Of a stretch of DNA of 64,000 bases, positions 11,628 to 22,590 are shown piece by piece (position 1 is the first letter of the stretch; the number at the start of each line of letters is the position of its first letter). The notes beneath the pieces were generated by a model. The model worked only from the letters and a program-made list of their open reading frames with translations. It was not told the DNA's origin and searched no databases. The stretch covers positions 1 to 64,000 of the forward strand of contig JADNYJ010000140.1 in NCBI GenBank assembly GCA_015501075.1, in the 5' to 3' direction. Origin of the DNA: Gymnopilus junonius (Eukaryota; Basidiomycota; Agaricomycetes; Agaricales; Galerinaceae). The translations under genes and the position numbers were made by a program.

Positions 11628-11777
11628 CGCCTAATATTAAATAAAATTAAATAAATTAAATCGAAGAAGGGAGGGAAGAAATAAATAAATCAGGCAGTGT
11701 CTATATAGGTGAAGGTCATCTAGCATGCCGTGATTTGATGAAATCTGCAGGGGCCGAAAGCAGTCCATTTTTTCAAG

Positions 11778-12018
11778 GCGCGCTTCGCGCATTTGGGTAC
11801 GAAATTGATCTGGTCCTTGATTTGGGTAGGTCCGAGTAGCATGTTATTTTTTCCTACCGCGCTTCGCGCGGCCCTCTCAATATGCATATGCACCAAGAAC
11901 TGTGAATTGCATAGATGCCTTTCAAATACTCCAGGGTGGGGAGGTGAACAGGGTGGATTTTTGATTTATCTACCTCAAATGACCAGGATTATTTATTTTT
12001 CTAGCGCGCTTTGCGCGC
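11778..12018. repeat. Three GC palindromic boxes inside the MITE
   Basis: GCGCGCTTCGCGC (11778-11790), CGCGCTTCGCGCG (11858-11870) and GCGCGCTTTGCGCGC (12004-12018) are near-identical self-complementary boxes in otherwise AT-leaning sequence. They could be internal transposase-binding repeats or hairpin-forming sites. Confidence 0.8.
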
Positions 12019-12372
12019 CCTCCCCATCCTCTTTAAATGTTACCCAAATTAAAAAATTTATCTTATTTTTCAAGCTCTCCAGATGCCTTCCAATCTTCGA
12101 AAGAATGTATGCAAAAGGGCCAGTTCATCACCTGACTGTGCTGACCTAATGAGTTTCCTTGTACAGTGGTGTTCATTGAGTGGCCTCCCGAGCTAAGGAA
12201 AAGGTCAAATATTCTAAAATTTACCCCATGTTCGGTAATCAGGCTCATCTCACTGATTTAAGCTCTGGTTCCGGACTTTCGCGCACCAGAACATGTCGAA
12301 GTAACCGCATTATTTGGCCGAGTTACTTTGTTTGTACATGATTATATTTTCAAACTCAGTTATATCGTATTT

Positions 12373-12397
12373 GGCCCACACCTATAGAAAGTGAGCC
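12373..12397 (-). repeat. Right terminal inverted repeat of the MITE
   Basis: 25 bp, exact reverse complement of 11603-11627; ends AGTGAGCC just before the second copy of GTGATCAG. Confidence 0.95.
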
Positions 12398-12594
12398 GTG
12401 ATCAGTGAAAGGTGCGCACAGTCGGGAGGCCGGAGCGATTAGCGGCCGGCATCACACTCCGCAATCTAAATCCGGTGGCTTACTCCGGCCGGTGACCAAT
12501 GCCAAAGACGGAAAGTCCCGGGTGCAACAATCCCAACGTCACGAAAATTCGTTGGTCCGTCGTTAAACCACAGCGTACTCGCCCTTTCTTCATC

Positions 12595-13238
12595 ATGTCC
12601 TAGTACGTGTTTTATGCTTTCGAAGGGTCGTATAAGCTGACAGGTGTCATTTTCCTGCTTTTTTTCTTTCTTACAACCTCCGCTGGGACTTTCACTTTCT
12701 GCACCTCATCTGACGATCTTCAATGAACTGCGAACGGTTTCTCTCTGGCCTGACTCTGTTTCGACGAACGAAATCACGTCCCACCATTCATGTCTTTAAA
12801 CCTTCTCTTAATCTTCAAATCTGAAAAACGGCAACGAAAACAGCCAAGTATTCGGCAAAGCCATCAAAAACGAATACCTCGCTCTGGGGACATTCGCAAC
12901 CGCCTTTGGCGGCGCCTGGCTCGCGACGCGCGGGGGCAGCAAGACTGCGCAGGCCAAGCCCCAGAATGTGGAACAGGCCAAGGAAAGCGTGCCTATCGCT
13001 GCCAGCTCCTCGTGAGTTTCTTCATTGGATTTTTTTTGGTTTGGTGTAGGGTCGGTTCACTGATTACTTTTCACTATTGGCGCGTGATTAGAGAGGAGGA
13101 ACAATTGTGAGTTTTTAGTTTCGTTTCATGAGAGCTGGAGGGTTAGAAGTGTTGATAATGATGTGTTTCTGTAGCATCTTAAACTTCATCAAGGAGGCTG
13201 AGAAGGAGGGTGCTGGTGCTTCAAGCGGTGGTCACTAG
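12595..13238 (+). CDS. ATP19: ATP synthase subunit K-like small mitochondrial protein
   Basis: Four exons splice in phase to 84 residues: 12595-12602 (8 nt, ATGTCCTA), 12844-13011, 13092-13106 (15-nt microexon) and 13175-13238. The product starts MSYQVFGKAIKNEYLALGTF, has one hydrophobic Gly/Ala segment (ATAFGGAWLATRGG, about residues 20-33), then a charged tail SSEEEQFILNFIKEAEKE. This is the layout of fungal F1Fo-ATP synthase subunit k (Atp19): one inner-membrane helix and an acidic C-terminal helix, which stabilise ATP synthase dimers. The yeast protein is about 68 residues, so the size fits. The EEEQF motif is encoded by the microexon. The first intron is 241 bp, long for this genome, as often seen at the 5' end of highly expressed genes. 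Family assignment is from motif memory. Confidence 0.75.
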
Positions 13239-13710
13239 ATTCTGTTAGGGGAGGTGAAGGAAGAGGGATGCATAGAGAGCAGCCAGCTTTTGCTTGATGT
13301 TGTCCGACGTCGAAAACATAGAATTTACGACTTTCTTTCTTTGCGACGAACGGGCGACCTATTCAGCCGAGCATTGGAAGACGACCTCCAGCTCTGAGAT
13401 CCTTGTTTATGTACTCCAACGCAATTTCTAAGAGCAAAATATGAGCGTAGTCGCAGTCGCAGTCCGAGCTCTCGGAGACGGTGTTTGTAACCGTTCCTTT
13501 TCCAGGGCGACAGGAATTTCATCATTCCATCAGACAGGCTTTCTTTTCTACATATACTTTTTATACTTGAACCATTCACCCTAGCGGTGAAGGATCTTTC
13601 TCAACGACACGCTCTTTACGATACACCACAGCACTGTCTTTTTAGTGTTTAGTGTCCCCGCGCTTTGTTTTGCCAGGCAGAACTTGTAGAGGCTGGAGTT
13701 ACCAGTGGCC
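13239..13710. promoter_or_regulatory. Intergenic and leader upstream of the DUF4048 gene
   Basis: 472 bp between the ATP19-like stop and the DUF4048 ATG at 13711. It contains pyrimidine-rich leader-like sequence but no obvious TATA box. Confidence 0.35.
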
Positions 13711-16678
13711 ATGAGCGCACAGTCCACTGCGGACAACTCCACAGTTAGTTCAAAGCCCATGTCGCCCTCAACGAGCTCTGGACCGAAGCCATTGCACCTT
13801 CCATTAGCCTCCGTCGTTGGTTCCTCCAACTCACCTTCTACACCCGACTTCTCATCTCTTGCAGCAGATGCAGATCCCAGTGCTTCTGTCCTTGGCTCGC
13901 GGGCTCAAAGCGAGAAATCAATCACTCTCAACTCCCCCACCGCCAGCTCCCCTCTCAGTCCCAGCATCTCAGGACTGAGGAAACAGTCCAGCAACCCAAA
14001 CTCCCGAAGACAATCCTCCATATCCTACATATCCTCTCCTCCCTCGTACTCGCCCTCCACACCCCAATTCGCGTTCAACTCCAAACGCCAGTCGGTGGAT
14101 GCTGCGGCTTCAGCTGCGCTCGTGCGCTCGCCTCTTTCCAGTGTGCACCCCTCGTTTGCGTTTGTGGATACGCTGGATTTGTCTAGAGAGGGATCCGGGG
14201 GTGGGGCTGGGTTGGGTAGGAGTAATTCCCTGGGCGGTCGTGCTGGGCGAGGCGCGAGTTCGAGGTCCCCTAGGAGCCCGAATATTGGAGAGAGGTCGAG
14301 TACGGGTTCGATTGCCTCCAGTCAACACGCGAGGCATTTGAAGGAGCGGCCGCCTGCTACTTTAGCGGAGAAGTATATTTATTTTTCTTTGTCCTCTTTT
14401 ACGAGTTGCTGAGGTATTCCTTTCTTCATTTTCTTTAGGCACGTGGAGCTGCTGCATTTTATAGCACAGAAAGAGTCCAAATGTCTCGAGCTGCGTTCTC
14501 AGCTCGCAATGCACGAAACTGAGCTTCTACAACGTATGATTCTTCCTAGCTTACACTAAGTACATACATCTCTAACTTTCTAACTTGACTAGTAAAACGC
14601 AAATGGGAACGCATAGTCAACCGAGGATTTGAAAAAGCACTCTCGCCCAACTCCTCCAATACCAACACCTCGTCTGTACACCCCTCCGACCCTTACGCCT
14701 CCACCTCCACTTCATCTTCCTTACCCCTCTCAGCATCACCACCCACCCCTCCTCATTAGCATCCCCATTCTCCCCAACTCCTCCACATCCACATCATCCA
14801 CCTCTCCGCCCTCCTCGTCTTACTTCCCCACTTTAAGCTTAAACGCGCCTCATTCAGCGTCAAGCGCTGCACATGGTGTGGCGCATGGGCGGTTGTATTG
14901 GAAGGCATCAAGGAGAGCGTGCAGGGCATGAGCAGGTTCATAGCCGCTGGGTTGGAGTCGATCGTGCATGTCGGTCCGCCTACACATGCTGTAGTATCAG
15001 AGGCGGAGTCTGGTCATCATCATACAGCACCTTTGCCACTTATGCTTGGGTCGGGTGTTGGGGTGAATGTTGGTTCCATTTCAGGCTCAGGTTCGGGCTC
15101 AATTACGACGACAACGATGATGACCGCTACTACTACCACGCCGAGCTTCACAGCTGCAAATATTAAGAACATCAAGAAGAGTAAACGCCAGAGTTACCTC
15201 GGCCATGAACAGAAGGAATCGCAGTCCTCTTCTTCTACGTCTACGTCTACATCGACGTCCACATTCACATCTACATCTACATCCACCTCTGTTACTTCCG
15301 CTACCTCTGTTACTTCCAGCCTTCGATCTGGGTTGTCGACCTTGAGCTCTGGCTCAGGCTCGGGAACTTCGACTACCAAGGACGGAGGAGGGGAGTCCAC
15401 TGCTCCTGATGCCCATGCCGATGACGAAGACGATGCAGAGGACGATTTCGGCGACTTTGAAACCGGCCAAGCACCACCCCAGGCGGCATTGGCATTCCAT
15501 TCCCGCTCAAGTTCAAGTCCCAGTCTAGAAGATGAGCAAGAGCAGGTGTTGATGGTACGCGATACAGGGGCTACGCCGACTATGTCTCCCAATCCTGCGT
15601 TTGAGAAAAGGATGCGGAGGGAGGGGAGGAAGGAGAAGGAGAGAGTGAAGGTAGAGAGGCTGGTGTTGAGTCCTGGTTTTGCCGTTAATGACAAGGACAG
15701 GGAGAGACAGCAGCAACAGCGCGGGATGGAGATGAGTTTGGGTGGGACGATGATGCTTGGGGTGATTCGCTGTTGTCGTCGGTATCTTCTACAGGGACGA
15801 GCCAGAGTCAGAGCCAGAGTCGGAGTCAGAGTCGACCTCAGTCTCAACGGAATCAGCAAAATCAGCAGCACCAGCAACAGCAGACCCAAGGCCCTTCAAA
15901 ACCTTCCAATTCCACCTCTGCCTCAAATTCCAATCCCAATTCCAACTCTAGCACCAGGCCCAAATCCCCTCTGGCACCCATGTCGTCCATGCCCGGGCTC
16001 AGCATGGGTATGAACATGAACATGAATATGGGAGCTATGAACATGAACACCCCCACGGCTCAGCAAGTCAGCTCGTGGGTGGGTAGTATGGGTACGAGTG
16101 TGGGTAAGAAGTGGGGTGAGATTGCAAAGGGGGGTCGACGTGAGTTTCTTTTTCTTTTTCTTTTTTGTTTTGGTTCCTATTTCTTCTTCTTTCTCTTTGC
16201 TTGATCTAACCTGGCTCTCTACCCTCTTTCCAGGTTCGTGAAAAACCAGAAGAGAGCCTCTTTGCTCCTTTCGGATATGCAACAGAGCATCGTGTCTGCC
16301 CTAGGCTCGCCTGTGGCGATTTCTAATTCAAATTCAAACCCAAATTCCGCTACCAAGGCATCGTCGCCGTTACAAACGCCTTACACACCCGCCTTTTCAT
16401 CCAACGCTTCCCAGCGTGCTGCTACTACTCCAACATCCGCATCAACATCCACATCGTTACTGGATGACTCTGACGACGAGAGTTACGGCGAGAGCAGCAA
16501 GGGGGGTATTGTCCCCGTTATGGTGCCCGATTCGTTGATCGGGCCTTCGGGATTGAAATTGCAGGCCTCGGCTGCACCTCTTGCTGCTGCGCTGAAGACG
16601 CCTCAGGTTGTGGTGAAGCAGACGACGGTACGCACAGGAACAAAGGAGGACGAGGACGAGGATGAATGGAATTGGTGA
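13711..16678 (+). CDS. DUF4048-type Ser-rich protein; reading frame interrupted as sequenced
   Basis: Exon 1 (13711-14372) encodes a Ser/Pro-rich region ending ERPPATLAEK. Exon 2 (14439-14533) gives the conserved helix HVELLHFIAQKESKCLELRS. Exon 3 (from 14593) begins KRKWERIVNRGFE and reaches GIKESVQGMSRFIAAGLES, with a later acidic EDDFGDFE patch. The last exon (16234-16678) encodes FVKNQKRASLLLSDMQQSI and ends DEWNW. This order matches fungal DUF4048 proteins, of unknown function. As sequenced the frame breaks: TAG at 14757-14759, and the family-like frame must change near 14757, 14830-14860, 14888, 15721 and 16129. Each change needs one added base, mostly in low-complexity or G-rich sequence. 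Either the gene is newly decayed or the assembly has lost bases; the conserved coding style favours the latter. Confidence 0.75.
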
Positions 16679-18147
16679 TTGGTGATTGAATGCTCTTGAT
16701 TCTTTCTTGGATTTTTTTGGGGGAGGTATTTTGGCGGGGGGCCTTTTTTTGTTTTCTTGTTCGCTCGTTCGCCGTCATTGTTGCACTTCAATCGTGACCA
16801 CAACTCTTCCTTCGACATCATGATCCATGCTACTTAGGCATAGTCCTGTCCTGTCCTGTCCTGCCACATCCTTCTGAACGTCCTCCTTTTCTTGCCGGCT
16901 TCTCTTTAATCATAATGCATAATGCATCACTATTTTCCACATATCACACGCGTCCCATCCCATATCACACCGCAGCCCACTCTCTTTACTTATTCTCGCG
17001 TGTTTGCCATGCACCAAGCAGCCTGAACCTCGGCACCGGCGGTGTATGTACCGGTGCTGTTCAAACTTCAAAATTTAGGTTTCAGGGCCACGACAATGGT
17101 CCTAAGCTAGGACGCTCAAGGTGAAGATTGGCGATGACGACGACTATGACGATGGTGCCTTGCTGATAACTGTGGCCTCATGATATGTTGAGGCGGTCTC
17201 GTGAATCTGTAGGGTTTCAAGTTTGCCTGCAGCTGTGTCGAAGACGCCTCCGAGTCAAGTGAATCAAGGGGAGTCCAATCAACCGAAGTCAGGAAAGGAA
17301 GAAGAAGACCTGGCGAGAAGAAGTATGGGATGAGTGGAATTGGCGAATGGATTTTCGTTCGAGTGTCGATATCTGGGAGATTTTCTTTTTTTGACAGGTC
17401 TATTTTCGGTCGGGCTTTGGAGGTCCCTTTAACTTTCTTTGTTTCTTTGTTCAAACTTCACCTCCTTCGCCCTTTGTTCATCGTCTCCTTCAATATTTCT
17501 TCATAATCACACTATGCGTGGTCCTCAGCCTGTCCTTGTCTTCTGAACGTACACCTTTCATTACTGCCTTGATAGCATTTTCTCGCACATCACATTATCA
17601 CACCGCAGCCCATCACAACGCATTCTTTTATCTCGCCTTTTCACAATGTAATACCCCGTGCTGTAATCATCGTCGACGTCTATAGTCGCTAAAAATTATA
17701 GTTTAATGTCTTTCCTTAACTCGCCTCTTTTTTGGGTCCGCCGATTCATGACGCAGGGTGGTGAGAAGGGTTCGGGAAAGGCTGAACGTGAACGCGCCTC
17801 TAAAGCGAGGTTTACTCGGTACTGAGGCTGGACATGGCGTCGAGTATAGTCTTCTGATTAGAGATCTGGGGTGCAGTTAGTTAGTATGTCCGCCGAAATA
17901 CCAACTAGGCGGCTTGGATGGTTCCCAATCGCGTGTTGATGTTGTCGCACTTGATGATGGCTCTGGTCCTCACCCCACATTTATCTCATATATGATAACG
18001 CCTTTAATCATGGCACAAAATCTGGTTTATTATAGTCATACATATCAGTCAATCATAGTAAGATATCATCATACGTGTGCTAAGGAAGTAGTTGTAGTCA
18101 AAGGTCATTGGAAATATTAGTACATACAATAGTGTTTCGAGGTCTGT
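16679..18147. other. Intergenic with a decayed internal duplication
   Basis: Convergent spacer of about 1.5 kb. Segment 16845-17020 and segment 17520-17650 share several phrases in the same order: a TCCTG-rich start, CTTCTGAACGT, a run containing CACACCGCAGCCCA and a TCTCGCxTxT end. This indicates an old direct duplication. A (TCCTG)4 microsatellite lies at 16844-16863. No gene recognised. Confidence 0.5.
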
Positions 18148-19452
18148 TCATGTTAATCTTGCGATCTTGTCCTCCCAAATGATCAAATTCCCTATGACTT
18201 CCTCAATCAAGTCGCGCTTGAGAACAGCGTCGCGCCATTCCTTGACCCGCTTCGACCAGAAAGTCACATCCGGTTTCGGGCCTTCTTCTGCGCTATACCA
18301 GAGAGCTGCCAAAGCAGCGTAAACTACGGCGACACTGCATGAATTGTGGCCTAGATTGACAGCCATGAGAGCGCCTTCTTCGAAAGTCTTGGTGGTCAGG
18401 AAGCAATAGAAGGCGCAAACGATAGTGTCGACAACATAATTCGTGGAAGGAAGCTGTTCGGCCGTCGGTATGTTGTACGGGAAACTTGCTTCTGGTCGTC
18501 CAGCTTTGGCAGCAGCCGATTGCGTTTCCTCCATGAGACGGAGCAACGGATGGTATTGGAAAAAATATCTCTCTCTTTCGGCTATGTCTTGGGGTATGGG
18601 GGGCGCGCCAAAGGGGACGGTGAGATGCGCGCGAAGGGAGTTGCTGGTGAAGGGATAACGAGACAGAAACTCCACCAAGGTCAATTTTGTCAGTCGAGGG
18701 AGTTCAGAACCGAATCTATCTCTGCGAGGCTCAGTCGGGGTGACCTCCTGCATGACGAGAGACATACAGGCAGCCCAAGCCTCGCAAGCATCCATGCAGA
18801 TAGTGCTGGGGTGGGTGGCTTGGCTGTTGCGCTTTGCGTAGTATTTGACGTCAACCTCGTCGTGCCAATAGGCAAGACCGACGGGCGCGATGCGGATCAA
18901 GCTGCCGTTGGTGTCATTCTTATCGCCGCCTAGGTTTTCACGAATGCGATGAAGTGCCTGTTCGGGATCAGACTCAAACTGAGTGAACATTTGCAGCGCG
19001 GATCTAATATCGGTTTTGTTATGCCATTGTTTCCCAGCACAGCAAAGGTAGCATTCCCTATACCAACGCCTATAGACCCTCAGCTGATGAACTTCGTCAA
19101 ATCCACCAATAAAGGTAGCGTCTCGAGTTTCCTTCATGGTGGACATGGAATTGGCGAGACACAATGACAAAGAGGTATCGTCCGTCCAAACGCCTGGTGG
19201 GAGCGTCTCCTCCTTGAAATTTTCGTTGGGTAGCATAGAGTCGAGGAATGGGAAGGTAAATCGCTTGTGACTTTCCATTGGTGCCGCAAGGGCATCGAGC
19301 ATGGCAGTAGCCAACATGGTGCAACGAATTTTCGTTTCGACAGGGGCCTTCGTTGGAAATTGCGCATGGAGAGGAATATCGGGAGCAAGGGTTGAACTGG
19401 ACGAAGAGGATTTCCCTTTGCTTTTCAAGCTGGCCCAGAACTTCGGTGGCAT
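18148..19452 (-). CDS. ADP-ribosylglycohydrolase-fold protein with degraded C-terminal metal site (likely pseudoenzyme)
   Basis: A single exon of 434 residues with a Ser-rich N-terminus. The ADP-ribosyl-crystallin (DraG/ARH) fold is recognisable in order: MLATAMLDALAAPMES at about 46-61 (canonical GxAxGDALGxPxE), the metal motif WTDDT at 89-93, NGSLIRIAP at 182-190 and a HPSTICMDAC helix at 214-223. At 366-386 it reads NLGHNSCSVAVVYAALAALW, where active relatives have a Gly-x-Asp-Ala-Asp-Thr motif followed by GxxYGxLAG. Both metal-binding Asp residues and the glycines are therefore replaced (Asn, Cys, Ala). Active family members remove ADP-ribose from Arg, Ser or other acceptors using two magnesium ions; loss of these ligands suggests a non-catalytic binding role. 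The long intact frame argues that the protein is still maintained. Confidence 0.85.
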   Translation of the reverse strand: MPPKFWASLKSKGKSSSSSSTLAPDIPLHAQFPTKAPVETKIRCTMLATAMLDALAAPMESHKRFTFPFLDSMLPNENFKEETLPPGVWTDDTSLSLCLANSMSTMKETRDATFIGGFDEVHQLRVYRRWYRECYLCCAGKQWHNKTDIRSALQMFTQFESDPEQALHRIRENLGGDKNDTNGSLIRIAPVGLAYWHDEVDVKYYAKRNSQATHPSTICMDACEAWAACMSLVMQEVTPTEPRRDRFGSELPRLTKLTLVEFLSRYPFTSNSLRAHLTVPFGAPPIPQDIAERERYFFQYHPLLRLMEETQSAAAKAGRPEASFPYNIPTAEQLPSTNYVVDTIVCAFYCFLTTKTFEEGALMAVNLGHNSCSVAVVYAALAALWYSAEEGPKPDVTFWSKRVKEWRDAVLKRDLIEEVIGNLIIWEDKIARLT

Positions 19453-21673
19453 GACGGAGAGCGATGAGCAGCGGTTATCGGGGACAGATGCAGGATGGGA
19501 TGGGGAACCAAGGCTTCAAAAATTCAATGTCTAAAGTCCCTTTAATAAGTACGAGCACGAGAAAACAATGTAAAATAAACGCTAACTTTATCGAGACGGG
19601 TGGCTCCAGGAGTTCAGCCTTGCCCTTTACAATTTTGCCACAGGCATGATGTAGTGGCATAAAATCTTGATCGATTAACATGGATCCAGACGCACGGCCG
19701 CTATGTCACAATACGTGAGGAACGATGTCCAAAAATGACATTGATCCGATGCAACGAAATCAAAAAGCGGTTGCCTCAATTTCTCCTGAAATGAATGATC
19801 GTGCCCTTACGGCATTTTAGTCCCATTGTTCATGGCGCGTCGCCTTTCCTGCCACTCAAGGAGGAGACAAGAGGTTTGAAAGGATATTCTTTGCCGCATG
19901 CTTGAGACCTTATGGCGTGCTCCCTGGACGCGAGGTCGGACACAATTGTCCGGAATTGAGACCTAAAATGTCAGGATTACATACGGTCGATGAGCACGAG
20001 ATGCTCACTTGTTAAACTGATTGGAAAGCACCATGGAAGCTTTGCGATTTGAATTGGTATTCAATATGCCAGAATCGGTGAACCGCAAAATACCCTGACT
20101 GGTTGCGCGATCCCTCTATTTCGTTTCCGTCGCAACATATTGCACAGGGCCTTTTGCGCCAAGGGTAATGATGGAAGCTAGGGAATTTGTCCGAGAAAAA
20201 GGTGGTTAAAATTGGCACTAATTTTTTGGATGTCGTCGAATTTCGCGACTTACATGTAGTCCCATTTCCTGGCTTTGAAGACAAATGAGAAACTTTGGCA
20301 GGTTTTGCAAGGAAAGCCAGCGTCTTGAATTGTATGACACCGATGATGTAAATGTATTGTAAAGTTTGTTTAGGCACTCGGGATGGCCAGGCCAACGATT
20401 CGCTCTCAGGTAAACGCCGTCGGGTGCTACGCATCGAGGTCCAAGGAAAATTTAGAAATAGCCCAGCTGTGAGAACGCGCCCTCTTCTGACCTTGCGAAA
20501 TATTTTCATGGGACATGTACATCATGACTCAATTACTCAATGAACGGCAGATCCGTTGAAGTCGAAAACTTTGAGCCTGAAATCCGAGTTGAATGGAGAC
20601 CAAAAGGACATAGAATAGAACGGTATAGGGCTGTTATCTTTACTCACAAACTGCGAAAGAACCAGTGACTTGAGAATGAAGCCTGGAAAGTACATTGGAA
20701 GAGCGACATTGTCGACGGCATAAAAAAAGATTCCAAGCGATGTACAAGTATGTCCACAGAAAATTTTGGCTTCCTTGTTTTCTCTGATGCGTAATTGAGT
20801 GCCTGTAATTATGCGGCGGGTTGTCAGGGTCGACTAAGTACCAACAGACATGGCTTTCGAAATCCCTCCCGATGGGGAGGGTACGTCCGGGCGCGGATGA
20901 CTCAGTCTTGTACGGCAGCACATGTGATGCATTTGCCTCAAACATGCCAATGAAAAAATTGGTCTCTCATGCCAATTCAATAAGCTTCGGCGCGTGGGTC
21001 TGTGACAACTCACTAGCCCGCGGAGGATTCCGAGGCGGGGTTGCTGCCAAAAGCGGGTACTGCAAGGGACTGCTGGCCTGTAAAGCCATCCGTAACGACC
21101 GCAACCATCCATGAGCGTGACCCGTCGGCGGTAGGCGGAAGGGAAACAACAACTGTGACAATATCCAAAAGCGCCCATTAATGTTCTGCATACAACCAGA
21201 GGAAAGAGACGATGTTCACATACTTGGAAGAGCCCCGATTAAAATAGGGTGTCGCGGTACCAATTTAATAAAATCTCCTTGTGATTTTGGTAACGAGACG
21301 CATGGGTGGAGCACTGAAGAAGCTGGCTTGGGCGGTAAAAGTAGGTCCAGCGAGATCCACCGATGTGAGAGATGATTCTGAAGGTTTCACGGTTTCGCAT
21401 CCTTTCTTCTCCTCGCAGAGAACGTAATTCAGGAACGATGTGGTCTTGGACTGTTAAAGTCAACTGATGCGTGGCGAATCTTTGGTCGGCCTACTATTTC
21501 ATCCCTTGAGCAAATGAAATCTCGGAATAAATTTTAAATGAATTATACCCGGCATGGCAGTTCGCACACGCTCCAATTCACTCTCTTTTTCGGATCTTAT
21601 TTCCTAGTCCTTGGGACTGCGTATTCGTTTAACGGATCCAGGGATGGGGACAATTGACTCCCGGAGTAGACGC
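19453..21673. other. Intergenic, no gene recognised
   Basis: About 2.2 kb. Several 60-165 residue open stretches on both strands overlap and have no family motif. A minus-strand stretch at 20640-20945 is open but unplaced. No promoter or splice chain could be supported. Confidence 0.4.
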
Positions 21674-22080
21674 CACAATGCTAACGAGGCCTTAAACCTG
21701 GGAGGAGATAATGGAATTAGTGCCATTCGACACACTGATAGGCCAAAGAAGGGAGTCAGGATAACTAGGATTAATAAGAGGCACATTGCGCAACGCTTCT
21801 CGCAGAAACGGCGTTCGCTCAAGTCACAGAATTGCTCATCATGTAACCTTCATAATATAAAACATTTACTCACTAACACAATGCCAATGAGACCTTGAAC
21901 CTGGGAGGAAATAATGGCATTAGTTCCATCTGACAAACTGATAGGCAAAAGAAGCAAGTCAGGATAACTAGGATTAATAGGAGGCACATTGCGCAACGTT
22001 TCTCGCAGAAACGGCGGTCGCTCGAGTTAAAGAATTGTTCATCATGTAACTTTCATAATATGAAACGTTCACTCACGAAA
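21674..22080. repeat. 203-bp tandem direct duplication
   Basis: Copy 1 starts at 21674 (CACAATGCTAACGAGGCC) and copy 2 at 21877 (CACAATGCCAATGAGACC). They stay alignable through AACCTGGGAGGA, CAGGATAACTAGGATTAATA, CACATTGCGCAACG, CTCGCAGAAACGGCG and CATCATGTAAC to about 22080, with scattered substitutions. On the minus strand copy 2 is open and reads RPPFLRETLRNVPPINPSYP, while copy 1 keeps the same frame with a stop near its end. The unit may therefore once have been an exon. The minus-strand stretch continuing to 22313 may belong to the same decayed gene. I do not recognise the protein. Confidence 0.75.
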
Positions 22081-22590
22081 TTTGCATTGAGTCGCCTGAC
22101 ACTGAAGACCCTATCCAAATCAGGGCATCTGAACCCTGGCATAAAGAATTCGTGGAAAACTGATTTTCTGGCGCCATCCCTCGAAAGTTGTAATGAAATG
22201 CACATAGGGAACAAGAGGAGGAAAGATTCATAATGAAGGGAGTGGTGGAAGTGAATGGGTGAGACCGGAAAGGTCGACGTGGTTGTGGGCGTCGAGAAGC
22301 TTTTGTTTGTCACTGGCCTCGAGAATTAACACGGCTCCCGGTCGACGGCCGGTCAGAAATCACTGGCCACCTAAACATGCAATATTGCAAACAAAAACAT
22401 GGATGCAAATTGCAGGAAAAAGCCGCGTATGCATAGAAATTTCTGTACTAGGTTACACAGGAAGCGCGCCGCAGATCAGCTCTAATCCGACCTACAACGG
22501 CGCATCCATATACAGCGATATCCGTCATCAAGCCTTGTTCTACTCTCTTTTCGAAATTGATGGTAAGCAAAGTCTATAAGGCAACCTTTC

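Larger units (their letters stand above)
11595..12405. mobile_element. Non-autonomous hAT-like DNA transposon (MITE) with 8-bp target duplication
   Basis: A 795-bp element (11603-12397) is bounded by perfect 25-bp terminal inverted repeats at 11603-11627 and 12373-12397. The left arm begins GGCTCACTTTCTATAGGTGT and the right arm is its exact reverse complement. An identical 8-bp direct repeat, GTGATCAG, flanks it at 11595-11602 and 12398-12405. An 8-bp duplication is the hallmark of the hAT superfamily (also P and some others). No transposase frame is present inside, so it would need transposase supplied elsewhere. The perfect arms and perfect duplication indicate recent insertion. The interior holds an AT-rich stretch near 11640-11690 and three near-palindromic GC boxes. 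Confidence 0.9.

Noticed and set aside
13325..13829. Minus-strand frames before the DUF4048 gene
   Set aside because: They overlap the leader and first exon of a supported gene and have no domain.
14110..14337. Minus-strand open stretch inside DUF4048 exon 1
   Set aside because: Antisense shadow of the Ser/Arg-rich coding sequence; no independent signals.
15194..15889. Long minus-strand open frame (231 codons) opposite DUF4048
   Set aside because: Repetitive Leu/Ser/Val sequence mirrors the low-complexity coding strand; no start context or splice signals.
16844..16863. TCCTG repeats as a possible CRISPR or regulatory array
   Set aside because: Simple pentanucleotide microsatellite without spacers.
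20012..20509. 165-codon minus-strand open frame
   Set aside because: Composition and lack of any motif, promoter or intron signals suggest chance.
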